From positions 1 through 42,473 of the forward strand of contig JAFYMC010000025.1 of NCBI GenBank assembly GCA_017556805.1: a DNA stretch of 42,473 nucleotides, written 5' to 3'. The stretch is from Lachnospiraceae bacterium (lineage in GTDB: Bacteria; Bacillota; Clostridia; Lachnospirales; Lachnospiraceae). Made by a program: the position numbers and the translations under genes. This document shows positions 1-6,913 of this stretch, piece by piece (position 1 is the first letter of the stretch; each line of letters opens with the position of its first letter). The notes under the pieces are model-generated. The model did not search any database, was not told the DNA's origin, and saw only the letters and a program-made list of their open reading frames with translations.

Positions 1-347
1 TGCAGCACCTGTGAAAAATTCACCCCTTTTGCTATGGCCCTTTCATTGAGCCATGCCGGAATCGTCAAAGTCTTCTTTACCGCTTTCGTCTCCTTATACT
101 GGTCAATATTACACGACACCAACGAAGCAAATCCGTCCTCTGCGGAAAGTGTCTCTATATCGGACGGTACCGCAATCGGTCGCTCCTGTTCCAGCAGCGT
201 TAAAATATAACCCGCCAAAGCTTCCTGGGCACACGCCATAGTCTCCGCCACAGAAGAACCATAACTGTGACAGCCCGGTAAATCCGGAAACTCCACCCAA
301 TAAGAATCCTCTTCTTTATGAAACACCGCCGGATAAACAAACAACAT
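1..347 (-). CDS. hicB: HicB-family antitoxin, C-terminus cut by window edge
   Basis: Read on the minus strand from the ATG at 347, this gives about 115 codons and runs off the left edge. The N-terminus (MLFVYPAVFHKEEDSYWVEF, then PDLPGC) is the partial RNase-H-like fold typical of HicB, and the end (KKTLTIPAWLNERAIAKG) is the start of a ribbon-helix-helix/HTH DNA-binding tail. HicB neutralises the HicA mRNA-cleaving toxin and represses its own promoter. A good ribosome-binding site (AAGGAGG) sits 8 bases before the ATG. The same reading frame is open upstream into a hicA remnant, so a fused protein starting at 446 is also possible. Confidence 0.85.
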   Translation of the reverse strand, partial: MLFVYPAVFHKEEDSYWVEFPDLPGCHSYGSSVAETMACAQEALAGYILTLLEQERPIAVPSDIETLSAEDGFASLVSCNIDQYKETKAVKKTLTIPAWLNERAIAKGVNFSQVL

Positions 348-446
348 AAATCTCGCCTCCTTTTTGAGAATATGATGACTCCCCGTTACTCGAATCAACT
401 TCCATCCGTTCTTCATTAGAAGCTTTAGTAAATCTTTATCCCTCAT
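348..446 (-). pseudogene. hicA: hicA toxin remnant, N-terminal half only, in frame with hicB
   Basis: The ATG at 446 opens a frame beginning MRDKDLLKLLMKNGWKLIRV and continuing TGSHH. This is the N-terminal half of HicA, including the conserved G-S-H-H motif with the presumed catalytic histidine. Family members are about 60 residues; here the second half (the remaining beta strands and helix) is missing. After 33 codons the frame reaches the hicB ATG at 347 without a stop, because 99 bases separate the two starts. The simplest inference is an in-frame internal deletion that inactivated the toxin and kept the antitoxin with its ribosome-binding site. Confidence 0.75.
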
Positions 447-460
447 AACTCACCCCTTTC

Positions 461-489
461 ATTATAATACGTATAACACGTATAGTCAA
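461..489 (-). promoter_or_regulatory. hic promoter with operator-like dyad in the spacer
   Basis: Minus-strand TTGACT (484-489), 17-bp spacer, TATAAT (461-466), a near-consensus housekeeping promoter. The spacer (467-483) is itself an inverted repeat, ATACGT-N5-ACGTAT, the expected position for autorepression by the HicB DNA-binding tail. The assignment to HicB is inference. Confidence 0.75.
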
Positions 490-699
490 GATTATAAAGT
501 AACAATATTCTTCCCCTACTCTTAATGGAACCTGCGGTGTGAAACCACCGGAAATCAGATGACAGATAAAGAACACAGATTTGTATATATGGGATATGAA
601 AACGGTTTTATCTGTCAGAATCAGTATAGCACGGTTTATTAATAATAGCAACCATCATTTTACTACCCTGCATTTCCGAAATCACATTCCGTGATATTC
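490..699. other. non-coding stretch, nothing recognised
   Basis: Between the hic promoter and the terminator of the XRE gene I see no gene. One 27-codon open frame on the plus strand (559-642) has no ribosome-binding site and no recognisable motif. Confidence 0.5.
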
Positions 700-730
700 A
701 AAAAAGCCCGTCGCATTCCGCGACAGGCTT
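700..730 (-). terminator. intrinsic terminator of the XRE gene
   Basis: Stem 704-714 with 720-730 (AAGCC-type arms, one mismatch, 5-base loop), followed on the minus strand by a run of T. It lies just after the stop of the XRE-family gene. Confidence 0.8.
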
Positions 731-748
731 CTTCCTCTTTCAATAATG

Positions 749-1450
749 TTACCTTTTTTCAATGACTTTTGAAAACAGTATTCCCAACAGGCATCCTACA
801 AATCCTCCGCCAATCGGGATACAAAGAACCATTGCAAAATACTGATTCTCAGCTACCACACTAGGAGAACTCATCCCAAAGGCTCCCAGATAAGTCACCA
901 AGCAAAACAGTAAGCCTGCAATCGTAATTGCAATCGGCACATACTTCACCGCAAAACTTTTTACCTTCGACATAACCATCTGAATCACGCCAAAAAACAA
1001 CGCAAAGCCAAGAAAAATCATTACACTTGCCATAAAACCACCTCCTTCAAATTGAATTTGAGCGTTGCCGAGCCATGTCGCCTGCACAGCGGAAACACGC
1101 AACGAGAGGTATGCACCGATACAAACCACAAGGACAGTTGATACGATACTTAACACAGCTATGCATAACATCCTTCTATAATGTCTCTTCAGTAACGCAA
1201 GCATATTTTCCTCCGCCTTATCCTTATACTCCTTATCAAGAAGATTCTCTCCCGAAAGTAATTCGTTTACGGAAATCGTCAGAATCTCACATAACGGCAT
1301 CATCAAAGAAACATCCGGAAGTCCGTTACCGGTTTCCCACTTACTGATTGTCTTATCACTGATTTCAAGAATATCAGCAAGTTGACGTTGTGTTAAATTC
1401 TTTTCCTTTCGCATTCTCGCAATAAATTGACCAATCTTGACTTGATCCAT
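749..1450 (-). CDS. XRE-family regulator with four membrane segments
   Basis: 233 residues. Residues 5-60 are a Cro/CI-type helix-turn-helix (LTQRQLADILEISDKTISKW, then ETG). A linker is followed by four hydrophobic segments at about 93-116, 138-160, 170-193 and 204-226, so this is a DNA-binding protein anchored in the membrane. Such XRE-plus-membrane proteins are common in Lachnospiraceae; their signals are mostly unknown. The start is supported by AAAGGAGG 8 bases upstream. The gene has its own terminator and shares an upstream motif with the ECF sigma gene at 8191-8730. Target genes cannot be told from sequence. Confidence 0.85.
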   Translation of the reverse strand: MDQVKIGQFIARMRKEKNLTQRQLADILEISDKTISKWETGNGLPDVSLMMPLCEILTISVNELLSGENLLDKEYKDKAEENMLALLKRHYRRMLCIAVLSIVSTVLVVCIGAYLSLRVSAVQATWLGNAQIQFEGGGFMASVMIFLGFALFFGVIQMVMSKVKSFAVKYVPIAITIAGLLFCLVTYLGAFGMSSPSVVAENQYFAMVLCIPIGGGFVGCLLGILFSKVIEKR

Positions 1451-1480
1451 AAGTGCACCTCCTTTCTCTGAGGTTATTCT

Positions 1481-1504
1481 AAAGCAGGATACCCCTGTTT
1501 CACA
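1481..1504 (-). promoter_or_regulatory. TGAAACA-type promoter/operator motif before the XRE gene
   Basis: On the minus strand the sequence reads TGAAACAGGGGTATCC then TGCTTT, about 50 bases before the ATG. A matching motif lies upstream of the ECF sigma gene (8768-8792). TGAAAC resembles the -35 element of ECF sigma promoters, but no shared -10 is obvious. Confidence 0.45.
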
Positions 1505-1783
1505 CCCACGCTCCGTAGAATCTGCCTAAAAATGCATATCCACGTATCGTAGATAAGAAATACACTACACCAGGTTCATATTTCCTCTCTCCTTGTTTTA
1601 GCATGTGCAGTCAAGACTACGTGATATAAGCAACCTTTTCTCTCTTCTCCATTCTTCAAGTCTTCGCGAAATCAATGGGCTATCGCACCGCTTTGTGCGG
1701 CGTTCCTCTTCCATATTTGCATGTGCCTTCTTCCTTTGCCACAGAAAGTGCGTATGTGCATGATCCCTTTTGAATTCAGCGTA

Positions 1784-1919
1784 GGATGTTAGTCATTCTT
1801 ATTACTCCGTTGGTCAATCAGTAACGCTCAGACAGGAGGTCTGAGCGAGGTCGCCACACAACAAGGAGGTTGCGTCACTCTGTAACACACTTCCCGGAGT
1901 AATTAGAAAGACTTCATCC
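1784..1919. other. large structured inverted repeat (ncRNA or MITE candidate)
   Basis: Arms 1784-1809 and 1895-1919 pair along about 24 positions (GGATG, AGTC and CTTATTACTCCG against their complements, with few mismatches). Inside are a perfect 9-bp stem (1825-1833 with 1839-1847, loop AGGAG) and a second stem (1856-1862 with 1869-1875, loop AAGGAG). G-U pairing makes the second stem better on the minus strand. The flanking gene-free DNA (1505-1783 and 1920-2000) shows nothing else I recognise. Confidence 0.55.
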
Positions 1920-2000
1920 GAAGCTCATGACAAATCGGTTTTATTCCACGGGGCGGTTCTGATACTTACATAATCCTTTTGACACTCGAATCCACTACAC

Positions 2001-2029
2001 AAAAAAACCCGCCGGTTTCCCGACGGGTT
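2001..2029 (-). terminator. intrinsic terminator of rplJ-rplL
   Basis: Ten-bp GC-rich stem (2006-2015 with 2020-2029, loop TTTC) followed by seven T on the minus strand, 15 bases after the rplL stop. It separates rplL from whatever lies downstream. Confidence 0.9.
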
Positions 2030-2043
2030 CTGGTTTGCAAATC

Positions 2044-2409
2044 TTACTTTAAGGTAACCTTTGCGCCAACTTCCTCAAGCTTCTTCTTGATGTCGTCAGC
2101 TTCTGCCTTGGAAGCGCCTTCCTTAACCATCTTCGGAGCGCCCTCTACAAGATCCTTAGCTTCCTTTAAGCCAAGGCCGGTGATCTCACGAACAACCTTG
2201 ATAACCTTAACCTTCTCAGCGCCAGCCTCAGTAAGCTCTACGTTGAACTCGGTCTTCTCTTCCTCTGCTGCTGCAGCCGGACCAGCTGCTACAACTGCTA
2301 CGCCTGCTGCTGCGGAAACACCAAACTCTTCCTCGCAAGCCTTTACTAAATCGTTTAACTCTAATACGGTCATGCTCTTAATAGCATCGATAAATTCCTG
2401 AGTCGTCAT
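2044..2409 (-). CDS. rplL: 50S ribosomal protein L7/L12
   Basis: 121 residues, the normal length. The N-terminal dimerisation helices ([20 protein letters not shown]), an Ala-rich hinge at about 33-50 and the C-terminal factor-binding domain (the conserved [15 protein letters not shown] stretch) are all intact. L7/L12 forms the flexible stalk that recruits EF-Tu, EF-G and other translation GTPases. It is the second gene of the rplJ-rplL transcript, preceded by a GGAGG site. A strong terminator follows, and rpoB, the usual neighbour, does not appear in the 2 kb downstream. Confidence 0.98.
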   Translation of the reverse strand: MTTQEFIDAIKSMTVLELNDLVKACEEEFGVSAAAGVAVVAAGPAAAAEEEKTEFNVELTEAGAEKVKVIKVVREITGLGLKEAKDLVEGAPKMVKEGASKAEADDIKKKLEEVGAKVTLK

Positions 2410-2536
2410 TTTACATTACCTCCATAAAAATTTAAATAGTATTTTTGTATTGCGGCTTTGCCGCGTTTGTATCTGCGTTACGCCGCAGGTGCGATTGCGC
2501 TTGTCACATTGACCGGGGCAATACCCTTACGCTGCA

Positions 2537-3031
2537 TTATGCTGCCTCGCCGTTCTTCTCTGCAATCTGCTTGAGCACTCTTGCCATGTTGGAGATCGGG
2601 GACTTCATGCTGCCGAGAAGCTTGGAAATAAGTACTTCTCTGGACGGGATGGTAGCAACCTTCTGAAGACCTGCTACATCGTAGTAAACGCCTTCTACAA
2701 CACCGCCCTTGAACTCGAGCTTCGGAGCCTTCTTTGCGAACTCAGCAAGAATTCTTGCCGGAGCCACTGCATCTTCGATACCGAAAGCAACTGCGGTCGG
2801 TCCTTCTAAGTGCTTAGCAAGCTCTGCATACTGGGTGCCTTCGAATGCGAAGTTGAGGTATGTGTTCTTGTATACCTTGTATACAACACCGGCCTCTCTT
2901 AATGCCTTACGAAGTGCGGTGTCTTCCTCTACGGTAAGACCACGGTAATCAACTAATACCGCTGCACCGGCCTTCTCTACGTAGCCCTTAATCTCGTCTA
3001 CGATCGGCTTCTTGATTTCAACCTTTGCCAT
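2537..3031 (-). CDS. rplJ: 50S ribosomal protein L10
   Basis: 164 residues. The N-terminal rRNA-binding domain (KKPIVDEIKGYVEKAGAAVL, then VDYRGLTV) and the C-terminal helix that carries L7/L12 dimers are present. L10 anchors the stalk to 23S rRNA and, when in excess with L12, binds its own leader RNA. The gene is preceded by an L10 leader with an attenuator (3139-3262) and followed after 127 bases by rplL. Confidence 0.98.
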   Translation of the reverse strand: MAKVEIKKPIVDEIKGYVEKAGAAVLVDYRGLTVEEDTALRKALREAGVVYKVYKNTYLNFAFEGTQYAELAKHLEGPTAVAFGIEDAVAPARILAEFAKKAPKLEFKGGVVEGVYYDVAGLQKVATIPSREVLISKLLGSMKSPISNMARVLKQIAEKNGEAA

Positions 3032-3138
3032 TTTTTTACCTCCTTATAGAATACGGCTTACGCCGGAATCCAAAGACGAAAAAACAAGCAATTTATATAA
3101 ACTCAATCCTCGCGGAATGCTTTCGTTCACCAAGGAAC

Positions 3139-3170
3139 AAAAAAGACTCTCTGCGAAGACGCAAAGAGTC
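3139..3170 (-). terminator. attenuator of the L10 leader
   Basis: GACTCT-type stem, 3145-3170, followed by six T on the minus strand (3139-3144). It is the expression platform of the leader, about 110 bases before the rplJ start. Confidence 0.85.
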
Positions 3171-3262
3171 AAACAAATCATAAACGCTTGATTCCTCGGC
3201 AGGCGGTTTCTCTTACGCCGGTATGTCCGGCACCTGCTGTCTTCGGTCTGACTGGGGGGGTT
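3139..3262 (-). ncRNA. ribosomal protein L10 leader
   Basis: On the minus strand upstream of rplJ the RNA carries the L10-leader hallmarks: CCGAAGACAGCAGGTGC, then TAAGAGAAACCGCCTGC and CCGAGG pairing with it as in the 23S rRNA L10 site. An intrinsic terminator follows. Excess L10(L12)4 is known to bind this leader and favour termination in Firmicutes. Confidence 0.9.
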
Positions 3263-3280
3263 AGCCACAGTCCATTTGAT

Positions 3281-3309
3281 ACTATACCATGGATTTAATT
3301 ACTTGTCAA
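3281..3309 (-). promoter_or_regulatory. promoter of the L10 leader-rplJ-rplL transcript
   Basis: Minus-strand TTGACA (3304-3309), 17-bp spacer, TATAGT (3281-3286). A TACCATG sequence (3285-3291), similar to the array sites at 3431-3824, overlaps the -10 end of the spacer; this may be chance. Confidence 0.85.
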
Positions 3310-3430
3310 CAACAAATTTGTTTTTCTTGCATATCTTTTTTCTTGTATTTTTTCTTTGAGACCTTTGTCTGTAAAACCTCTATCTTTGTGCTTATCGGTT
3401 CATGTTATCATCCGTCCAAGAATCACATAA

Positions 3431-3824
3431 TACCATGAGCAGCACAAATCCTCTATTTTTCATAGTATCCGCCCAACACCTATTTTTCATTTTACCATGA
3501 TACATAATCCCTTTCTTGATTTTCATGGTACAAATTTCTCTTTCATTTTCTTCTTTACCATGATAGAATTCTCTTCCGGCATCTCTCATGGTACAAATCC
3601 GCTCATTTTCTCTCTAAACCGATATATTTACAGTTCATCTTCTCTGATTTCCGCCATTTTATACCATGAGAAATTTCCTCTTGCACTTCCTTCATGGTAA
3701 TCAAAGTTTCTTCAACTAATTTTGTACCATGAGAATATCTTCAAATCTTCTCTCTCATGGTAAATCTTAATTTCGAATTAAAACCCGTACCATGACACAC
3801 ACTCTTATTTCTTTTATCATGGTA
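3431..3824. repeat. phased array of alternating TACCATGA / TCATGGTA sites
   Basis: TACCATGA occurs at 3431, 3493, 3556, 3662, 3725 and 3788. Its reverse complement TCATGGTA occurs at 3523, 3586, 3692, 3755 and 3817, with one variant (TCATAGTA) at 3460. Start-to-start distance within a pair is 29-30, and between pairs 33, giving a 62-63-bp period; one gap of 76 breaks the array in the middle. A further one-mismatch site (TCATGTTA) lies at 3400. DNA between sites is not conserved but is rich in pyrimidine on the plus strand. The region 3310-4011 has no gene. No cas gene or long repeat is present, so this is not CRISPR. Confidence 0.9.
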
Positions 3825-3906
3825 TTTTTGCATGGGGGTGGTATGTTTTTTCAAGCCGCTTAGACACCCGAATTCCCCTGGAATGAAAAATTTTGCCTGC
3901 ACGCAA

Positions 3907-3941
3907 GAACCGCCACGGTTGCGAAGCAACTGTGGCGGTTC
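3907..3941 (-). terminator. strong hairpin downstream of rplA
   Basis: Sixteen-bp stem (3907-3922 with 3926-3941, one mismatch) with a 3-base loop, about 70 bases after the rplA stop on the minus strand. No T-run follows at once, though T-rich sequence lies about 15 bases further. It probably ends or protects the 3' end of the rpmG-to-rplA transcript. A weaker T/A-rich hairpin lies at 3977-4000. Confidence 0.6.
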
Positions 3942-4011
3942 CGAACTAACACATTTATCTTTGTGTCAACCATTAAAGGACTTTTTTGATATGCCTAATC
4001 AAAAAACTAAG

Positions 4012-4704
4012 TTAGCCTAACTTTGCGGTGTTCACCTTAACACCCGGGCCCATAGTGGACGCAAGTGTTACACTCTTTAAATACTGACCCTTCGCAGATG
4101 CCGGCTTTGCCTTAATGATTGCACCCATAATCGTCTGGAAGTTGTCTGCGAGCTGTTCCTCGGTGAAGGATACCTTACCTACCGGAACGTGAATAATGTT
4201 GGTCTTGTCAAGACGGTACTCAATCTTACCAGCCTTGATATCGTTAACAGCCTTGGTTACATCCATGGTAACAGTACCAGCCTTCGGGTTCGGCATTAAG
4301 CCCTTCGGTCCGAGAACACGACCGAGACGACCAACAACACCCATCATATCCGGGGTAGCTACTACTACGTCGAACTCAAACCAACCGTCATTCTGAATTC
4401 TCGGAATGAGGTCCTCTGCACCAACGTAATCAGCGCCTGCTGCCTCTGCCTCGTTTGCCTTATCGCCCTTTGCGAAAACTAATACTCTAACAGTCTTACC
4501 GGTACCGTGCGGCAGAACTACTGCACCACGTACCTGCTGATCTGCGTGACGACCGTCTACACCGAGTCTGATGTGAGCCTCAACGGTCTCATCGAACTTT
4601 GCGGTAGCGGACTTCTTTACTAAAGCAATTGCTTCATTGGAATCGTACTGTGCTGCCTTATCAAAAGCCTTCACAGCATCGGTATACTTCTTTCCTCTTT
4701 TCAT
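4012..4704 (-). CDS. rplA: 50S ribosomal protein L1
   Basis: 230 residues, the usual length. The domain I/II signature ([20 protein letters not shown]) and the RNA-binding N-terminal part are intact. L1 binds the mobile stalk of 23S rRNA near the E site and is a translational repressor of its own operon in several bacteria. The ATG is preceded by an AGGAGG site. It follows rplK after 175 bases, a spacer that holds an L1-stalk-like sequence. Confidence 0.98.
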   Translation of the reverse strand: MKRGKKYTDAVKAFDKAAQYDSNEAIALVKKSATAKFDETVEAHIRLGVDGRHADQQVRGAVVLPHGTGKTVRVLVFAKGDKANEAEAAGADYVGAEDLIPRIQNDGWFEFDVVVATPDMMGVVGRLGRVLGPKGLMPNPKAGTVTMDVTKAVNDIKAGKIEYRLDKTNIIHVPVGKVSFTEEQLADNFQTIMGAIIKAKPASAKGQYLKSVTLASTMGPGVKVNTAKLG

Positions 4705-4780
4705 TGTATTAACCTCCTAGTGGTATTTGCGGAATGAGGTACTCATATACGTTGACGCAACCTGTTTTTGTATGGGTTTT

Positions 4781-4840
4781 ATGTCAGCTCTCCATACGAA
4801 CTCGCTTGCGGACCATATGAGAAATTCCTCCCACATCATC
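4781..4840 (-). promoter_or_regulatory. candidate L1 operator between rplK and rplA
   Basis: Minus-strand RNA here contains GATGTGGGAGG, then a short hairpin, then TATGGAGAGCTGAC. This resembles the 23S rRNA L1 stalk, where GGTGGGAGG and CATGGAGCCGACC flank a hairpin. Ribosomal-protein operators often copy the rRNA site, so an autoregulatory L1 site is a reasonable inference. A GCGGATA hairpin (4850-4866) lies just upstream. Confidence 0.5.
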
Positions 4841-4879
4841 TTACAATCTGCGGATATCTTATCCGCACCCTAACGGGAC

Positions 4880-5308
4880 TTAGTCATCAACTACGGTGAT
4901 ACCCATGCTTCTTGCAGTACCGGAAATCATGCTGATAGCAGACTCGATATTTGCTGCATTTAAGTCAGGCATCTTAAGCTCTGCAATCTTCTGAACTTCG
5001 CTTCTCTTAATGGTAGCAACCTTGGTCTTGTTCGGGGTTGCGGATGCGCTCTTCAAATTGCAAGCCTTCTTTAACAGAACCGGAGCCGGCGGAGTCTTCG
5101 TGATGAAGCTGAAGCTCTTATCCGCATATACGGTAATAACTACCGGGATGATCATGTCGCCCTGATCTGCGGTTCTTGCGTTGAATTCCTTCGTAAACTG
5201 TACGATATTTACACCGTGCTGACCGAGAGCCGGTCCAACCGGCGGTGCCGGAGTTGCCTTGCCGGCAGGAATCTGTAACTTAATGTAACCAGTAACTTTT
5301 TTTGCCAT
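4880..5308 (-). CDS. rplK: 50S ribosomal protein L11
   Basis: 142 residues. The N-terminal domain ([20 protein letters not shown], then HGVNI) with its proline-rich turn and the C-terminal rRNA-binding domain (GTARSMGI near the end) are complete. L11 binds the GTPase-associated region of 23S rRNA and takes part in stringent-response sensing. It lies 143 bases after nusG and upstream of rplA, the standard order. Confidence 0.98.
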   Translation of the reverse strand: MAKKVTGYIKLQIPAGKATPAPPVGPALGQHGVNIVQFTKEFNARTADQGDMIIPVVITVYADKSFSFITKTPPAPVLLKKACNLKSASATPNKTKVATIKRSEVQKIAELKMPDLNAANIESAISMISGTARSMGITVVDD

Positions 5309-5451
5309 TGTTGTATACCTCCTAAAATGTGGTGTTATCGGGGTTAGGCATCCCTCTTACGAAATCCGTGATTTCCGGAGCGCCCTTCAGCCTTCGGCTT
5401 TTGGCTGATTCCTCCCACTGCGCGGACTATTTCCGCATTGTACTTTTGTAC

Positions 5452-5973
5452 TTACTTGTCGACTCTTACGTCTTCAAACCCAATCTCAACAGGTGTTTCA
5501 CGACCGAACATGTCGATACTGATGGTGAGACTCTTCTTCTCGTGATTAATTACACGTACAACACCCTCCGTATTTTCCCATACGCCGGATACAACCTGTA
5601 CCGTGTCACCAACCTCGAATTCATAAACAACCTCTTGCTCACGTTTCAGTCCCATGTTATACATTTCATCCTCCGTGAGCGGTACCGGCTTGCTTCCCGG
5701 ACCTACAAAGCCCGTTACACCTCTGGTATTACGCACCACGTACCATGTGTCATCGTTCATAATCATGTTGAGTAACACATAACCCGGGAACATTTTTCTC
5801 TGTACCGTCTTCTCTTTGCCGTTCTTCACTTCCACTACATCCTCAAGCGGAACGGACACTTCGAGAATCTGGTCCTGAAGCTTTCTGTTTTCGATTGTTT
5901 TTTCGATGTTTGCTTTTACCTTATTCTCATAACCGGAATAAGTATGCACAACATACCATCTTGCCTCTGCCAT
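5452..5973 (-). CDS. nusG: transcription termination/antitermination factor NusG
   Basis: 173 residues: NGN domain at about 4-110 (ARWYVVHTYSGYENKVKANI near the start, then the FPGYVLL strand and TRGVTGFVG) and a C-terminal KOW domain at about 122-170 (GDTVQVVSGVWENTEGVV). NusG clamps RNA polymerase and links it to the leading ribosome. It is translated 19 bases after secE, in the conserved rpmG-secE-nusG-rplK-rplA order. Confidence 0.98.
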   Translation of the reverse strand: MAEARWYVVHTYSGYENKVKANIEKTIENRKLQDQILEVSVPLEDVVEVKNGKEKTVQRKMFPGYVLLNMIMNDDTWYVVRNTRGVTGFVGPGSKPVPLTEDEMYNMGLKREQEVVYEFEVGDTVQVVSGVWENTEGVVRVINHEKKSLTISIDMFGRETPVEIGFEDVRVDK

Positions 5974-5992
5974 ATCATCACCTTGTCCTTAA

Positions 5993-6205
5993 TTAGAGAA
6001 TTAAGTCTACGCCACTGTTCACTGCCATGTCTACCAAAGCAATTACAAAGCCGAGAACCACGGTAATGACGATAACAGCTGCCGACTCTTTTACAAGGGT
6101 ATCCTTGTCAGGCCAGGTAATCTTCTTGAACTCAGACTTCAGGCCCTTAAACCAGCTCTTCTTAGGAGCCTTTTCCTGTGTAGTGTTTGCAGTAGTTTCT
6201 CCCAT
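5993..6205 (-). CDS. secE: preprotein translocase subunit SecE
   Basis: 70 residues, the single-span form usual in Firmicutes. A basic cytosolic part with the conserved amphipathic helix (KSEFKKITWPDKDTL) is followed by one membrane segment at about 43-65. SecE clamps SecY in the Sec channel. The gene lies between rpmG and nusG on one transcript. Confidence 0.96.
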   Translation of the reverse strand: MGETTANTTQEKAPKKSWFKGLKSEFKKITWPDKDTLVKESAAVIVITVVLGFVIALVDMAVNSGVDLIL

Positions 6206-6268
6206 GTTTCACTTTCCTTCCTGTCTGTCCCGCATCTTTCGATACGAACAAACTGCGCTTTGACCGAA

Positions 6269-6418
6269 TTACTTGGTTTCCTTATGCAGCGTGTGACTCT
6301 TACAGAACTTGCAGTACTTCTTGGTTTCCATTCTGTCAGGATGATTTTTCTTTTCCTTCATGGTGTTGTAATTACGCTGTTTGCACTCAGTGCATGCTAA
6401 TGTAATTTTTACTCGCAC
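6269..6418 (-). CDS. rpmG: 50S ribosomal protein L33, zinc-binding form
   Basis: 49 residues beginning [20 protein letters not shown] and ending SHTLHKETK. Two CxxC pairs (CTEC at 9-12 and CKFC at 36-39) mark the zinc-binding paralogue. The start is GTG at 6418, chosen because GGAGG sits 9 bases upstream and the family starts here. It opens the rpmG-secE-nusG-rplK-rplA operon. Confidence 0.96.
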   Translation of the reverse strand: MRVKITLACTECKQRNYNTMKEKKNHPDRMETKKYCKFCKSHTLHKETK

Positions 6419-6475
6419 GACAATCCACCTCCGTAAATTTTTTTAGCTCTAATGGCTAAGTCTGTTTTTAGGCAT

Positions 6476-6503
6476 AAAAAAAAGACCGCTTCCATAGCCA
6501 GTC
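6476..6503 (-). terminator. terminator overlapping the rpmG transcription start
   Basis: GACTGGCT and AGCGGTC arms (6496-6503 and 6484-6490, one bulge), then eight T on the minus strand (6476-6483). It fits as terminator of the DUF951-DUF6171 transcript. The 5' arm begins 1-2 bases after the rpmG -10 box, so RNA from that promoter should lack part of it. Confidence 0.7.
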
Positions 6504-6504
6504 T

Positions 6505-6534
6505 AATATAGCATAGAAGAAAGCAGTCTGTCAA
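6505..6534 (-). promoter_or_regulatory. promoter of rpmG-secE-nusG-rplK-rplA
   Basis: Minus-strand TTGACA (6529-6534), 18-bp spacer, TATATT (6505-6510), about 90 bases before the rpmG start. Confidence 0.8.
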
Positions 6535-6583
6535 GCATTTTCTGTAATTTTTTGATTCGCGCGCAAAAGTGGTGAAACTCTTC

Positions 6584-6913
6584 CTACATTATTTCAGCTT
6601 CCCACCGCTTTGGTTCTGCCGGACACGCATTTGCCTTTCCCGCAGCCCGGGATTCCACAAAGCAACCGCAAAGTCCGCACATGGCTTCCGCAAAATACTC
6701 ACATTTCTTACAGGCAGTAAGACGTTCCTCGTATACATCTTTCGAACAACGTAATTCCGGATCCATGTTCTCGATGCGCTCTAACATCGCCCGGTAGGTT
6801 TCTTCCGAAATCCCCTGTCGCTTCATTTCCGCGACAAAGCATTTTCTGCAAAACTTCGGCAACGGCGGTTCCGATGCCTTCTGCGATTCTCCGTCTCCGA
6901 CATACTGCTGCAT
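6584..6913 (-). CDS. DUF6171 family cysteine-rich protein
   Basis: 109 residues. Cysteines come in clusters: CRKC at about 22-25, CKKC at 68-71, and CGLCGC near 79-84 followed by VESRAA and a late CP. The CxxC spacing suggests a small metal-binding (zinc ribbon-like) protein; I match the pattern to the DUF6171 family, of unknown function. Its ATG overlaps the stop of the DUF951 gene (TAATG), so the two are translationally coupled. A terminator follows at 6476-6503. Confidence 0.8.
   Translation of the reverse strand: MQQYVGDGESQKASEPPLPKFCRKCFVAEMKRQGISEETYRAMLERIENMDPELRCSKDVYEERLTACKKCEYFAEAMCGLCGCFVESRAAGKANACPAEPKRWEAEIM

Noticed and set aside
559-642. 27-codon plus-strand frame
   Set aside because: No ribosome-binding site and no recognisable motif.
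436-651. 71-codon minus-strand frame overlapping the hic promoter
   Set aside because: It runs through the promoter and operator-like dyad and has no ribosome-binding site.
1784-1919. tRNA, 6S RNA or known riboswitch
   Set aside because: The fold does not show a cloverleaf, the 6S central bubble or any aptamer signature I know.
3044-3268. 74-codon open frame on the minus strand
   Set aside because: It lies within the L10 leader and its attenuator, whose structure explains the sequence.
3431-3824. CRISPR array
   Set aside because: The repeated unit is only 8 bp, alternates in orientation, spacers are 21-25 bp and biased in composition, and no cas gene is in the window.
3392-4020. Several 62-67-codon open frames in the array region
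   Set aside because: They have no ribosome-binding sites, overlap the repeated sites, and show no protein-like composition.
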